Notes: generated by a model not told the origin, from the sequence alone. A stretch of 41,701 bases of DNA from Armatimonadota bacterium (GCA_029907315.1 JARYME010000017.1:1-41701), one strand, 5' to 3'; numbered from the stretch's first letter, positions 16,651 through 25,756 are shown. Made by a program: numbers and translations.

Positions 16651-17742
16651 GTGAGGCTACGCGTGATCCGAGCCTTCTGGGCGGCGGTTCTTTTTTGCGC
16701 TGTGCTTTCGGCGGTTCAGGCGTCACCCGCCGCTTTGGTTATAGACGCCGGCAGCCAGTCAGTCAAGTGTGACGACGAAAAGTTAGAGTCCAGACTGCTC
16801 AAACCTTTCGGCAGTCAGGTAGGCGCGTTCGTACAAAACACCACGACTGAGCCGAGAAAACTGCAGGTCAAGTTCTGCGGTTTAAGCGAGGCGAGATACG
16901 ATCTATACGTGAACGGCAAGTACCTGGGCGTCAAGGATGCAGCTGAGCTAGAAAAAGGGTTCGACCTGACGGTTCCTGGGCGAATCGTAGACCCGCGCTT
17001 GGTCCTGTGTTTGGAAACTGTGAAGCCTCTTATTGAGGCTGAGTATTCGCGACTCAAAGATATCAGAAGTCCCGAACCTGCGAGGATCTGTGCAACTCTG
17101 CAGCAGGCGATAGGGTGGGTGAGGTCCAGCTTACAGATAGAAAAAACTTACCGTTCACTGACGGTAGTCGCGGTTCCGGAGGGACGCGTGCTGCAGCGTC
17201 CGAATGTTCCTACCAGGCTTGACGACGAAGACACCATGGCATCGGTAAATAGGGCCTGCTCACTGCTGCACGAAGCGCGTTCCAGAATGTCTTCGGTGAT
17301 ACAGGATCCGGACCTGAGAAACTCCGCCGTGATGTGTCTGACGCCGGTCGATTTTGCTGCGAGCTTCGCCGTCAAGAATGGCAAACCGTGCATAGCCGCA
17401 TCCGTTACCAACTACTGCAATCTACCCGTTTCAGGGAAAATAGTTGTCACTGTTCCGGCCGGCTGGAAGTGCGAGAAGACCACATGGCCATTTTCGAACT
17501 TGGCAAGCGGCAAGTCTGTCCGCGCTGATTGCATCCTGACCAGGAATAAGCCCAATGCTCCGCTTCCAGAAGGGGTGAAGGTAGCGGCTGACCTAAGTAT
17601 GACGCATGACGGCCTGCGTGCGCACTGGGTTATACCTGCAATTGCACGGACTCCTGAGCTTCAGTCAGCCGTAATGCCGAATTCTGGAAGTCGCAAGTCA
17701 TCGTCCAGTTCAGTAGGACCAAGTACTGACACTGGCAAGTGA
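16651..17742 (+). CDS. Secreted protein of unknown function
   Basis: 363 residues from a GTG with GGAGG 9 nt upstream. The signal peptide is clear (MRLRVIRAFWAAVLFCAVLSAVQA, then SPAAL). Residues 40-130 contain YDLYVNGKYLG, a phrase seen in GDSL-like or carbohydrate-binding contexts. Residues 225-320 (VTNYCNLPVSGKIVVTVPAGWK) look like an Ig-like NEW3-type domain. The C-terminal 25 residues are Ser-rich and disordered. I do not recognise a catalytic domain. The next gene, a URO-D-like protein, starts 21 bp downstream, so this exported protein heads a run that otherwise encodes cytoplasmic enzymes. Confidence 0.7.
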   Translation: MRLRVIRAFWAAVLFCAVLSAVQASPAALVIDAGSQSVKCDDEKLESRLLKPFGSQVGAFVQNTTTEPRKLQVKFCGLSEARYDLYVNGKYLGVKDAAELEKGFDLTVPGRIVDPRLVLCLETVKPLIEAEYSRLKDIRSPEPARICATLQQAIGWVRSSLQIEKTYRSLTVVAVPEGRVLQRPNVPTRLDDEDTMASVNRACSLLHEARSRMSSVIQDPDLRNSAVMCLTPVDFAASFAVKNGKPCIAASVTNYCNLPVSGKIVVTVPAGWKCEKTTWPFSNLASGKSVRADCILTRNKPNAPLPEGVKVAADLSMTHDGLRAHWVIPAIARTPELQSAVMPNSGSRKSSSSSVGPSTDTGK

Positions 17743-17763
17743 CACACGCGAGGTTTAGTTCTG

Positions 17764-18831
17764 ATGCCCCAATTTGCTTACAAACCCAACTTCGAAGACG
17801 CGCTGCGTCACTGGCATGCATTCTGGGCACAAGAGATTATCGATAGACCGTGTGCCAAGATAGTTGTTTCGGCGACGGGACGCAAGGACCTTCAACCGCT
17901 TTCCGGGGTGCAGTATCCCGGCGAAGACCTTGCCACATATATACGAGCATTTGACGAATGGGCGGCCGACACATACTTTGCAGCTGACGCTGTGCCGTTT
18001 TTCGTGCCCAACTTCGGACCTGACGTCTACGCGGCGTTCTTCGGCGCGGAACTGAAGTTCGCAAAAGATCACGCGACAAGCTGGGCTGTGCCCTTTGTTA
18101 CCGACTGGGAGAACGTGGCAGAGTTATTCTCCAGTCCGAAAGGTCGGTGGTGGGATGCGGCACTGGACTTCGTCAGCAAGGCGCGCGAAATAGGACGCGG
18201 CAAATTCGGGGTTGGCGTGTTCGATCTGCACTCCAATTTGGACTGCCTGGCAGCTATGCGTGGTCCTGAGCAGCTTTGTATGGATCTGCTCGACTGTCCG
18301 GATGCCGTCGAAGAAGCGCTTGTCTGTGTGCGCCGAACCTATCCTCTTGTGTTTGAGGCGCTTTACGAAGCTTCCGGTCAGAACGAGACCGGATGCACGA
18401 CCTGGCTTCCGATGTACTATCCAGGCAAGTTTGCAGTGGTGCAGTGCGATTTCATCTGTATGATAAGCCCTGAGCATTTTCGCAGGTTCGTAATGCCCGC
18501 TCTAGAGGAGGAGGCGGCGTACCTGGGTCATTCGTGTTTCCACTTAGATGGTCCAGAGGCGTTGGTTCATCTGGAGGACATATTGTCGATCAAAGAAATT
18601 CAGGCAATTCAGTGGGTTCCGGGAGCAGGCAATGCCCCGTTAATACAATGGATGGATCTGCTCAAGCGCATACAGGATGCCGGTAAATCAGTCTACGTCG
18701 GCTGCACGGCCGAAGAACTTCCTGTTTACCACAGGGAGCTTGCTCCAAACAAAGTCTTCTACGATGTTCACGGCGTTGCGTCCGCAAAGGACGCAGACAA
18801 TCTAATCCGGTGGCTCATAGAAAATACGTAA
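17764..18831 (+). CDS. URO-D superfamily protein (uroporphyrinogen decarboxylase/methyltransferase-like)
   Basis: 355 residues, TIM-barrel. The family pattern of the divergent URO-D-like group is visible: FEDALRHWHAFWAQEIIDRPCAKI at the N-terminus, FGVGVFDLHSNLDCLAAMRGPEQLCMDLLDCPDAVEEAL, ISPEHFRRFVMPALEEEAAYLGHSCFHLDGPEALVHL, and a C-terminal block with IQWVPGAG. It lacks the HemE N-terminal arginine motif, so it is not the haem enzyme. Relatives such as MtaA and CmuA transfer methyl groups from corrinoids, but the substrate here is unknown. It lies between a secreted protein gene and a phosphohexomutase gene on the same strand. Confidence 0.78.
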   Translation: MPQFAYKPNFEDALRHWHAFWAQEIIDRPCAKIVVSATGRKDLQPLSGVQYPGEDLATYIRAFDEWAADTYFAADAVPFFVPNFGPDVYAAFFGAELKFAKDHATSWAVPFVTDWENVAELFSSPKGRWWDAALDFVSKAREIGRGKFGVGVFDLHSNLDCLAAMRGPEQLCMDLLDCPDAVEEALVCVRRTYPLVFEALYEASGQNETGCTTWLPMYYPGKFAVVQCDFICMISPEHFRRFVMPALEEEAAYLGHSCFHLDGPEALVHLEDILSIKEIQAIQWVPGAGNAPLIQWMDLLKRIQDAGKSVYVGCTAEELPVYHRELAPNKVFYDVHGVASAKDADNLIRWLIENT

Positions 18832-18856
18832 CTGCAAAGACCCTTACTGATCTGCC

Positions 18857-20674
18857 ATGATGATGTCGCTACTGAATTCAGCTCTGGCTAGCCCAGACCT
18901 TGTACAATCCTTTTCCGGGGTCCGAGCGATACTTGGGCTCGGCCCGGGGATTCCTGAGGCTTTCGAGGCTTTATGCGTAGCTTACGGTTGGGCATACGTA
19001 CGAGCGACGGTCTCTTCACGTGCCCCCGTTTTCATCATAGGGCGTGATCCTCGGCCTACTGGCGAAGCTGTGGCATTTGCTCTCGCAAAGGGTTTTCTGG
19101 CTGGAGCTGCTTCGCGCGGTGCCGACCTGCGAATTATCGATCTGGGAATAATAACAACGCCTCTTGCTCAAACGGCCGTGCGAGCTTTGGGCGCCGACGG
19201 CGGTGTGATGGTAACTGCGAGTCACAATCCGTTGGATCACAACGGCTTCAAGTTTCTGACCGGTGCCGCATATTCCGATCCATATTACCTCGCCAATGCG
19301 GCGAGCACTAATACGTCGTTTGTTGGGAGTAAGCACGTTCAATCGGCACCGTGTGGAGCGCTTCTGTCGGCGTCGGCCATGGCAAAGGTAATCGATGCTG
19401 TGAGGCAGTTGGCTAATGGTGTAGATGCCGATGAGTTCGCAAGATCGGTGAAGCAGGTTACTCGAGAGCGTGTGGAGTGCGCGCTTCGCTCGCCGGATAA
19501 TGATTCGCCGAGGGTCAAGGCGGAGCGAGCATATCTGGATGAAATCGGTCGTGACTGGGGTATCGCTCCACATTGTTTGAAGCCACTTACACTGGGACCG
19601 GCTTTGCTAGATCCAAACGGAGGAGCCGGATCTGGGGTTGTGGCTCGTGTGCTTGAGCATTTTGGTGTGCGCACGATTGAGATTAACGCCGAGCTGGGAT
19701 TTCCTGAGCACGGGATCGACACTGACGGAATCGATCCGGCAAGCGGTAGGCATATGCTCTTGCGGGTTGCCCGTGCGGCGGCACGGCACAGGGCACGGTT
19801 CGGCGTGGCGTTTGACTACGATGCAGACCGCGGAAATCTTGTACTGCCGGGACTAGACGAATCCGCAATCATCCCTCCTCAGCGCGTTGCCACGTTCAAC
19901 ATAGGGTTTGCGCTGGCGCGGCACAAACTGAGGGGCAAAACGGACAAGCCTCTTGCGGTTGTGCTGTCGGACGCCACTTCACTGGCGTCAGTTAGGGTTG
20001 CAGAGTCGTTTGGTGCTGAAGTGCACGTGGTGGAGACGGGAGAAATAAACGTAGTTACGAAGATGCATCAGCTGCGGGCAAAGGGGTACGAGGTGCCAGT
20101 TGGCGTCGAAGGTCCTAACGGGGGTACTATTTTTGGTTCCAGCACTTGCCGAGATGGCCTGCAGGTTGCGATGGCTGCCGCATTGGCTGAATCACAGCCG
20201 GAAATAGCACAAGAGTGGTTTCGGGTTGCATCTGAGTGTTGTCGGGGCCGAGAAGATTACAGCAGCAAGCCCCAGAGGCCTTGGGATCTTGGTATGCTAG
20301 TTTCCTCGGTGCCAACCAACTCAAATGTAATGCTTCGGCTGTCTGCACCTTCTATTTCACAGGCTGAGATGAAAAAGCGCTTGGAGGATGTGTTTGTCAG
20401 AACCGCTTGGCCTCGTCTTTCTTCGCGCTTCCAGTCCTACCAATTCGAAAACTTCGAGGGTACTGAGTGTGTTCCGCAGAGGACCGGTGATGAGAGTGGT
20501 GCGTGGCGCGTGATGCTTATTGCGCCGGGGCGACGGGCGTTCGTGTTTGTGCGAGGTTCGAGGACCGAAGCAGGTGTCTGGCGCATGGTTGTAGACTGCG
20601 ACGACGCTTCGGATTTTGCTGTTCTCGAGCCGCTCGCACGTCAGGTTTTCTCGCAGGCTGCGGGCAGCGAGTAA
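18857..20674 (+). CDS. Phosphohexomutase (phosphoglucomutase/phosphomannomutase family)
   Basis: 605 residues, longer than the usual 450-550. The catalytic phosphoserine loop VTASHNPLDHNG is near residue 121, the metal-binding DYDADRGN near 320, and the sugar-binding loop GVEGPNGG near 416, all intact. A phosphate-binding domain follows at the C-terminus. Extra sequence lies between the Ser loop and domain 2 (about 140-250). It probably interconverts hexose 1- and 6-phosphates; the preferred sugar cannot be told. It is 25 bp behind the URO-D-like gene and ahead of 6-phosphofructokinase, which points to processing of imported sugars. Confidence 0.85.
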   Translation: MMMSLLNSALASPDLVQSFSGVRAILGLGPGIPEAFEALCVAYGWAYVRATVSSRAPVFIIGRDPRPTGEAVAFALAKGFLAGAASRGADLRIIDLGIITTPLAQTAVRALGADGGVMVTASHNPLDHNGFKFLTGAAYSDPYYLANAASTNTSFVGSKHVQSAPCGALLSASAMAKVIDAVRQLANGVDADEFARSVKQVTRERVECALRSPDNDSPRVKAERAYLDEIGRDWGIAPHCLKPLTLGPALLDPNGGAGSGVVARVLEHFGVRTIEINAELGFPEHGIDTDGIDPASGRHMLLRVARAAARHRARFGVAFDYDADRGNLVLPGLDESAIIPPQRVATFNIGFALARHKLRGKTDKPLAVVLSDATSLASVRVAESFGAEVHVVETGEINVVTKMHQLRAKGYEVPVGVEGPNGGTIFGSSTCRDGLQVAMAAALAESQPEIAQEWFRVASECCRGREDYSSKPQRPWDLGMLVSSVPTNSNVMLRLSAPSISQAEMKKRLEDVFVRTAWPRLSSRFQSYQFENFEGTECVPQRTGDESGAWRVMLIAPGRRAFVFVRGSRTEAGVWRMVVDCDDASDFAVLEPLARQVFSQAAGSE

Positions 20675-20808
20675 AACTGGCTTGCTTTCCAAGGGAGCAC
20701 TTATTACTGCAGGATAAAACGAAACCTCTGTCAAACTTACCCTAGGGCGTGCGCAAACGGCACCCTCTTACAGTATTTCCTGCTGATTCATTACTAGGAG
20801 AATCCCCA

Positions 20809-21780
20809 TTGAGACGCATAGCAGTGTTGACCAGCGGCGGAGACGCGCCGGGAATGAATGCTTGCATCAGATCTGTGGTGCGTTACGGTCTTGCCGCAGG
20901 ACTCCAGGTGTACGGTGTACGTCAGGGCTACCGGGGGCTTATTGACAATCAGATCTTTCCGTTAGACTCCCGAGCTGTGAGCGGCATACTCCGCGCCGGT
21001 GGTACGATACTTATGAGTGCGCGCAGTCAGGAGTTTCACACCGAGGCTGGTCAGTGCCGTGCTATTGAAGTGCTGCGCGGCTGGGATATCGACGGACTCG
21101 TGGTGATAGGCGGCGACGGTAGCCTCCGCGGAGCGCTCGAGCTTCACCGTAAAGGTTTTCCTGTAGTGGGTGTGCCGGCGTCGATAGATAACGATATCGC
21201 CTGCACTGAGATGTCAATCGGCGTGGATACTGCTCTCAACACTATCCTAGAGGCCGTCGACCGAATCAAAGATACGGCTGCGGCGCTGCAGAGGGCTTTC
21301 GTGATAGAGGTTATGGGTCGCAGCCACGGGTATCTGGCTCTGATGGCAGGCATAGCAGGCGGAGCCGAGATGGTTGTGCTGCCGGGAACCCAAGTGGATC
21401 GAGACAAAGTAGTTGATGAAGTTAGATCGGCTTTCCTGCGCGGCAAACCGCATTTCATAATAGTCGCTGCTGAGGGCGCATCGAGCGCCGAAAAAAGTAT
21501 CTCTCAGTTGCTGTCGGAGTATGTCCAAGCATCGGGCCACGAGGTTCGTACCACTGTGCTGGGACACGTCCAGCGTGGAGGCAGCCCTACTTGCTACGAT
21601 CGTCTTCTAGGTACGCGTCTAGGAGCGGCAGCGGTTGATTGCTTGCTGAAGGGAAAATCCGGCGTGATGGTCGGCATCCAATCGGGTGAAATTGCCGTCA
21701 CCGATCTTGAAACAGTACTGAGTGCTGCCCCTGAGCTCAGCAAGGAAGCCTTGCGTCTGTCCGAGCCGCTTGCGCATTGA
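20809..21780 (+). CDS. pfkA: 6-phosphofructokinase, ATP-type
   Basis: 323 residues from a TTG at 20809, preceded by AGGAG with 8-nt spacing. This start gives MRRIAVLTSGGDAPGMNACIR, the normal PfkA N-terminus; the upstream GTG at 20749 would add an unrelated 20 residues. GGDGS near 101 has Gly in the position that favours ATP over pyrophosphate. The catalytic loop reads PASIDNDI, with Ser replacing the usual Thr of TIDND and the Asp kept. MGRSHGYLA is the substrate-binding block. It phosphorylates fructose 6-phosphate in glycolysis. The malic enzyme gene starts 32 bp downstream. Confidence 0.93.
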   Translation: MRRIAVLTSGGDAPGMNACIRSVVRYGLAAGLQVYGVRQGYRGLIDNQIFPLDSRAVSGILRAGGTILMSARSQEFHTEAGQCRAIEVLRGWDIDGLVVIGGDGSLRGALELHRKGFPVVGVPASIDNDIACTEMSIGVDTALNTILEAVDRIKDTAAALQRAFVIEVMGRSHGYLALMAGIAGGAEMVVLPGTQVDRDKVVDEVRSAFLRGKPHFIIVAAEGASSAEKSISQLLSEYVQASGHEVRTTVLGHVQRGGSPTCYDRLLGTRLGAAAVDCLLKGKSGVMVGIQSGEIAVTDLETVLSAAPELSKEALRLSEPLAH

Positions 21781-21812
21781 TCATTGATGCTGGCTAGCTA
21801 CGGAGGAGTGTG

Positions 21813-23246
21813 ATGAGAATTACCCCTAGTCCGGGAAACAGCATATCGGTTCTTTTGCGTCACCCCAATACCGCTCAGGCGTTTGCTGAGGTGGTTCGTG
21901 TCATCGCTGAATCTGGTGGGGGTATAGGGCCGATAGAGGTTACAGATTGCACCACCAGGTCAATAACGAGGCGAATAGCTATAGACACCACTGGCGGGGA
22001 CCATCCGGATCGTATAGTAGCTGCGCTGCGGGGTTTGGCGGGGATAGAGGTGCTGGATGTCTACGACCGCACGTTCAAGCTGCATGAGGGTGGGAAACTG
22101 GAGGTGGTTTCCAAGGTTGCGCTGCGCGATTCGGCAGACCTTTCGATGGCGTATACGCCTGGGGTCGCTAGAGTGTGCCAGGCTATCCATTCACGGCCGT
22201 CGGCTGCGCGCGACTACACCATAAAGCGCAGTACGGTTGCTGTATTGACGGATGGGTCGGCAGTTCTTGGACTAGGCGATATCGGCGCTGTTGCCGCGCT
22301 TCCGGTAATGGAGGGTAAGGCTGTCCTGTTCAAAGAGTTCGGGAAAGTTGACGCTTTCCCAGTGTGTGTTGACACGAAGGACCCTGAGGAGCTGCTTGCC
22401 TGTGCGCGTGCCGTCGCTGCAACGTTCGGTGGGATAAACCTGGAAGACATAGCGGCCCCGAAATGTTTTGAAATTGAGCGTCGGTTAACGGATGCCGTAG
22501 ACATCCCTGTATTCCACGATGATCAGCACGGCACGGCCGTAGTTGTCGGTGCGGCGTTCATCAATGCTGTCAAACTAACCGGAAAAGAGCCTTCGAAGAT
22601 GAGAGCGGTTATTTCGGGTGCCGGAGCTGCTGGCGTGGCTTGCACGCGGGCTCTTTATGATCTTGGCATTGGCGATGTTATCGTGTGTGACAGACAGGGT
22701 TCCATCTACCGCGGACGCCAAGGAATGAATCCTGCGAAAGAATGGCTTGCGCAGGTCTCTAATGCGCAAAACTTCAAGGGCACTCTTCAGGAAGCTCTCG
22801 TAGGTGCCGACTTGTTTTTGGGCGTTTCCGGTCCGAATTTGCTAACCGGAGACGACATCCGGAAAATGGCACAAGCTCCGATAGTTTTTGCACTGTCCAA
22901 TCCAGTTCCAGAGGTTGCCCCAGAGGCAGCAGCCGAATACGCTGCGGTCGTAGCCACTGGAAGGTCGGACTATCCAAATCAGATTAATAACGTTTTGTGT
23001 TTCCCCGGATTGTTCCGCGGACTGCTGGAGTGTGGCGCGAAGCGAGTGACGCGAGAGATGTTGACGGCTGCAGCAAGGGCAATTGCGTCGGTTATCTCGG
23101 AGGACGAACTTCGCCCGGATTTTATAATCCCCAGTGTTTTCGACAAGAGAGTCAGCGAGTCCGTGGCCGGCGCAGTGGTCCGAGTGGCTTCCGATCCGTC
23201 TGCTGCGCAGACGCCGATCTATTTTGACTTTGCTGCTTCTCGGTAA
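21813..23246 (+). CDS. NAD(P)-dependent malic enzyme with N-terminal ACT-like domain
   Basis: 477 residues from the ATG at 21813 (GGAGG 6 nt upstream; a GTG three bases earlier is less well spaced). Residues 1-85 look like an ACT domain (SISVLLRHPNTAQAFAEVVRVIAESGG). The malic domain has SMAYTPGVARVC, GLGDIGAVAALPVMEGKAVLFKEFG and FHDDQHGTA, covering catalytic Tyr, Lys and metal-binding Asp positions. The NAD domain has ISGAGAAGVA. It decarboxylates malate to pyruvate. The ACT-fused form suggests allosteric control. The last 28 bp overlap the convergent PEP-CTERM-type gene. It is the last gene of the run from 16651. Confidence 0.92.
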   Translation: MRITPSPGNSISVLLRHPNTAQAFAEVVRVIAESGGGIGPIEVTDCTTRSITRRIAIDTTGGDHPDRIVAALRGLAGIEVLDVYDRTFKLHEGGKLEVVSKVALRDSADLSMAYTPGVARVCQAIHSRPSAARDYTIKRSTVAVLTDGSAVLGLGDIGAVAALPVMEGKAVLFKEFGKVDAFPVCVDTKDPEELLACARAVAATFGGINLEDIAAPKCFEIERRLTDAVDIPVFHDDQHGTAVVVGAAFINAVKLTGKEPSKMRAVISGAGAAGVACTRALYDLGIGDVIVCDRQGSIYRGRQGMNPAKEWLAQVSNAQNFKGTLQEALVGADLFLGVSGPNLLTGDDIRKMAQAPIVFALSNPVPEVAPEAAAEYAAVVATGRSDYPNQINNVLCFPGLFRGLLECGAKRVTREMLTAAARAIASVISEDELRPDFIIPSVFDKRVSESVAGAVVRVASDPSAAQTPIYFDFAASR

Positions 23247-24040
23247 CGCATCTTCAGTGCCACGGCGACTGTTCCTGCCAAGAGCGAGAAAGCAGTTTGG
23301 GGCTCCGGCACAATCGGCGGCTGCTGTTCGTGGTCCGAGTGGTTATAGATAAGGAGTAGCGGCAGCAGTCCTCGTGCGAGTTGGAGGAATGGTACAATCT
23401 GTGTGCTTTCCGTAATCAGCGGCTCGGAGGCTATCGGCGTCAGACTTACTTGCGGCTCGACAAGCCTCAGAAGCACCTCTTCCTCCGACGGCTGTGCCAC
23501 TGCTACGGTGAACACTTCGGCTGGTTCTGTTTCAGGAGGAGTCTCGTGTGCGCCTTCGGGTATGGTTACCGGCTTTTCTTCTCTTGCCTCGGCTGATATC
23601 ACCTGCGTAAAGCCCTTGACCTTGCTTTGAATTGCCGGGAGTGTTTCCGTTATAGGGTTTCCACAGCCGATGTCCAGTACTGGCTCGCCGGATCGATTTG
23701 CAAATACTTTGTGGTTGGCAGAAAGCCAGCAGTTTCTGCAAAGTATAGCACCGGTCTTGGATACGAAGTGCATCCTGACCTTTACAGGCTTGGCAAGCTT
23801 GATTACTTGCAAGTTCTCGCGGAAATACTGAATCACGTGTTCCTGAGACACCTTGAAAAACTGGGAATAGCGCCTGCCGACTACCTTTTCTTGCGAAACC
23901 TGCTTGACCAATTCCTCAACAGTGTCGGCAGCGTATTTCACGAATGAACCAGGCCGCGGCGGTTTGCGCGCGCTTGCCGACGAGGACGCTGCAACTGCCA
24001 GTGTCAACACCATTGTCAGCCAAATCTTTGAGGTAAGCAT
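23219..24040 (-). CDS. Exported protein with PEP-CTERM-type C-terminus
   Basis: 273 residues. The signal peptide is MLTSKIWLTMVLTLAVAASSSASA. A conserved-looking module (about 30-135) contains VRMHFVSKTGAILCRNC and LDIGCGNPITETLP; I have no named domain for it. A Pro/Glu-rich linker (about 150-235) follows. The end reads VPEPQTAFSLLAGTVAVALKMRYR: a PEP motif, a hydrophobic helix and basic residues, the layout of PEP-CTERM sorting signals recognised by exosortase. The basic cluster is weaker than usual and about ten residues follow the helix. It could be cell-surface sorted. The gene ends inside the 3' end of the malic enzyme gene (28 bp overlap). AGGA lies 9 nt before the ATG. Confidence 0.75.
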   Translation of the reverse strand: MLTSKIWLTMVLTLAVAASSSASARKPPRPGSFVKYAADTVEELVKQVSQEKVVGRRYSQFFKVSQEHVIQYFRENLQVIKLAKPVKVRMHFVSKTGAILCRNCWLSANHKVFANRSGEPVLDIGCGNPITETLPAIQSKVKGFTQVISAEAREEKPVTIPEGAHETPPETEPAEVFTVAVAQPSEEEVLLRLVEPQVSLTPIASEPLITESTQIVPFLQLARGLLPLLLIYNHSDHEQQPPIVPEPQTAFSLLAGTVAVALKMRYREAAKSK

Positions 24041-24345
24041 TGGTTCTAGTCCTGTAGGGTTCTTTTTGATCAGCCACGTACGCGTTCCGCTACTTGTTGT
24101 GTTGCAAGAAACATACCACTAGCCAACTTTTGTCTGGCCGGTCTCTGCACGGAGTCACGGCAATTCGACGCTCTACAACTGTGTTTGAGTGGCAATCCCA
24201 AGCTTAATTACATCAGGGTCGGTAATTTTCCTCCCGGAGTGTTGCAGCAATTTGTCCACCGAGCACGTGATCAGATGAAGGAGCGTTGGGCAAATACGTT
24301 GAATCACCTCGATGGTCAATTCTGTCATTGAAGGTAGGTGTTGAT
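24041..24345 (+). other. Intergenic region between the divergent PEP-CTERM-type gene and the fucosidase gene
   Basis: About 305 bp. It should hold promoters for both directions, but I see no convincing -35/-10 pair. A stop-free plus-strand frame across about 24060-24331 has no plausible start codon at its head. Confidence 0.4.
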
Positions 24346-25701
24346 ATGTCGTACTTGCATAGTGTTGGAACAGTGGGCGCTGCGCTCAGTTTGTCGGCGG
24401 TAGTTGCTGCTTCCGCGGTGACGGGCGACGCTGGCAGCGTCCTGTCCGAAACACCTGAGCAGCGTGACGCCCGTATGAAGTGGTGGCGGGAAGCCAGATT
24501 TGGGATGTTTATTCACTGGGGGATATATTCTGTGCCGGCCGGTGTCTGGAACGGCAAGGAGATTCCTGGCATAGGTGAGTGGATTATGCACCACGCCAAG
24601 ATACCAGTGGCTGACTATGCGAAACTCGCGGAGCAGTTCAATCCCGTGAAGTTCAATGCCGAAGAGTGGGTGCGAATTGCAAAAGAAGCTGGTATGAAGT
24701 ACATCGTGATCACTGCAAAACACCATGACGGCTTCGCGATGTTTTGTTCGAAGGCATCCAGTTTCAATATCTGCGACGCCACGCCGTTTAAACGCGATCC
24801 TTTGAAAGAACTTGCCGAAGCGTGCCGCAAATACAACATGCCCTTGGGCTTCTATTATTCTCAGGCTCAGGACTGGCATCATCCAGGCGGGGCTGCCTGG
24901 GGCAACACTCACTGGGATCCTGCTCAAGACGGCGATATGATGGATTATATAAAGAAGATAGCCGTGCCTCAGGTTAGGGAGCTTCTTACCAACTATGGCA
25001 AGGTTTGGATAATTTGGTGGGACACGCCTGTGGGAATGACGCCAGAAATGGCGCAGGAGCTACTGCCGTTGCTAAAACTGCAGCCCGGCATCATAATGAA
25101 CAACCGTTTGGGCGGAGGCGTAAAGGGTGATTTTGATACTCCGGAACAGGAAATTCCTCCGAACGGCATCCCAGGCCGCGATTGGGAAACTTGTATGACA
25201 GTAAACGACACGTGGGGTTACAAATCGACGGATACGAACTGGAAGTCCACCGAAACTCTGCTGCGCAATTTGATCGACATTGCGAGCAAGGGTGGCAACT
25301 ATCTCCTCAACGTTGGGCCTACAGCGGAGGGAGTGTTCCCGCAGCCCATAGTCGACAGATTCCTTGAAATGGGCAAATGGTTGAAAACAAACGGCGAAGC
25401 AATCTACGGCACCACTGCCAGCCCGTTTCCTGAGCAGCTCCCATGGGGCAGATGCACTAGAAAGGGGTCAAAACTCTATCTGCACGTGTTTGACTGGCCG
25501 TCAGACGGCTTACTGAGAGTGCCTCTCATGAACGAGATACGGTCAGTTTCGCTGCTTGCCCAGCCCGACAAGACTTTGACATACAGCAGCACAGGCGACG
25601 CGCTGGAGATACGACTACCAAAGGAAGCGCCCGACCCGATTGCCTCGGTAGTTGTGCTCGATATTCAAGGCGAACCGCATGTTACGCAGGCGACGAAGTA
25701 A
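24346..25701 (+). CDS. Alpha-L-fucosidase, GH29, exported
   Basis: 451 residues from the ATG at 24346; AAGGTAGGTG precedes it, and the start then opens a signal peptide ending near AASAVTGDA. The GH29 core is complete: WWREARFGMFIHWGIYSVPAG, ITAKHHDGFAMF, LGFYYSQAQDWHHP, KVWIIWWDTP (Asp of the nucleophile segment), WETCMTVNDTWGY, and KGGNYLLNVGPTAEG. The C-terminal beta-domain is short. GH29 enzymes release alpha-L-fucose with retention of configuration. Together with the lyases and other hydrolases around it, this suggests that fucose-containing glycans are degraded. A strong hairpin terminator follows. Confidence 0.93.
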   Translation: MSYLHSVGTVGAALSLSAVVAASAVTGDAGSVLSETPEQRDARMKWWREARFGMFIHWGIYSVPAGVWNGKEIPGIGEWIMHHAKIPVADYAKLAEQFNPVKFNAEEWVRIAKEAGMKYIVITAKHHDGFAMFCSKASSFNICDATPFKRDPLKELAEACRKYNMPLGFYYSQAQDWHHPGGAAWGNTHWDPAQDGDMMDYIKKIAVPQVRELLTNYGKVWIIWWDTPVGMTPEMAQELLPLLKLQPGIIMNNRLGGGVKGDFDTPEQEIPPNGIPGRDWETCMTVNDTWGYKSTDTNWKSTETLLRNLIDIASKGGNYLLNVGPTAEGVFPQPIVDRFLEMGKWLKTNGEAIYGTTASPFPEQLPWGRCTRKGSKLYLHVFDWPSDGLLRVPLMNEIRSVSLLAQPDKTLTYSSTGDALEIRLPKEAPDPIASVVVLDIQGEPHVTQATK

Positions 25702-25721
25702 TTTACACAGAGGTGAAAAAG

Positions 25722-25756
25722 AGCCCGGCGGCACATATTCACGCGCCGGGCTTTCT
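25722..25756. terminator. Bidirectional terminator between the fucosidase gene and serA
   Basis: AGCCCGGCG (25722-25730) pairs perfectly with CGCCGGGCT (25744-25752). Plus-strand downstream is TTCTGTTCTTG; minus-strand downstream is CTTTTTCACC. It lies between two convergent genes and can serve both. Confidence 0.85.

Noticed and set aside
17764-18831. HemE (uroporphyrinogen decarboxylase of haem synthesis)
   Set aside because: The N-terminal Arg-rich substrate motif of HemE is absent and no other haem genes are nearby; the broader URO-D-like family fits better.
19016-19573. 185-codon minus-strand frame inside the phosphohexomutase gene
   Set aside because: Antisense to a gene with intact TASHNP and DxDxD motifs; Arg/Ser-rich composition typical of a shadow frame.
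24140-24331. Stop-free plus-strand frame upstream of the fucosidase with a protein-like sequence (GNFPPGVLQQFVHRARDQMKERW)
   Set aside because: No plausible start codon with a ribosome-binding site near its head, and no recognised family. It may be a decayed fragment or chance.
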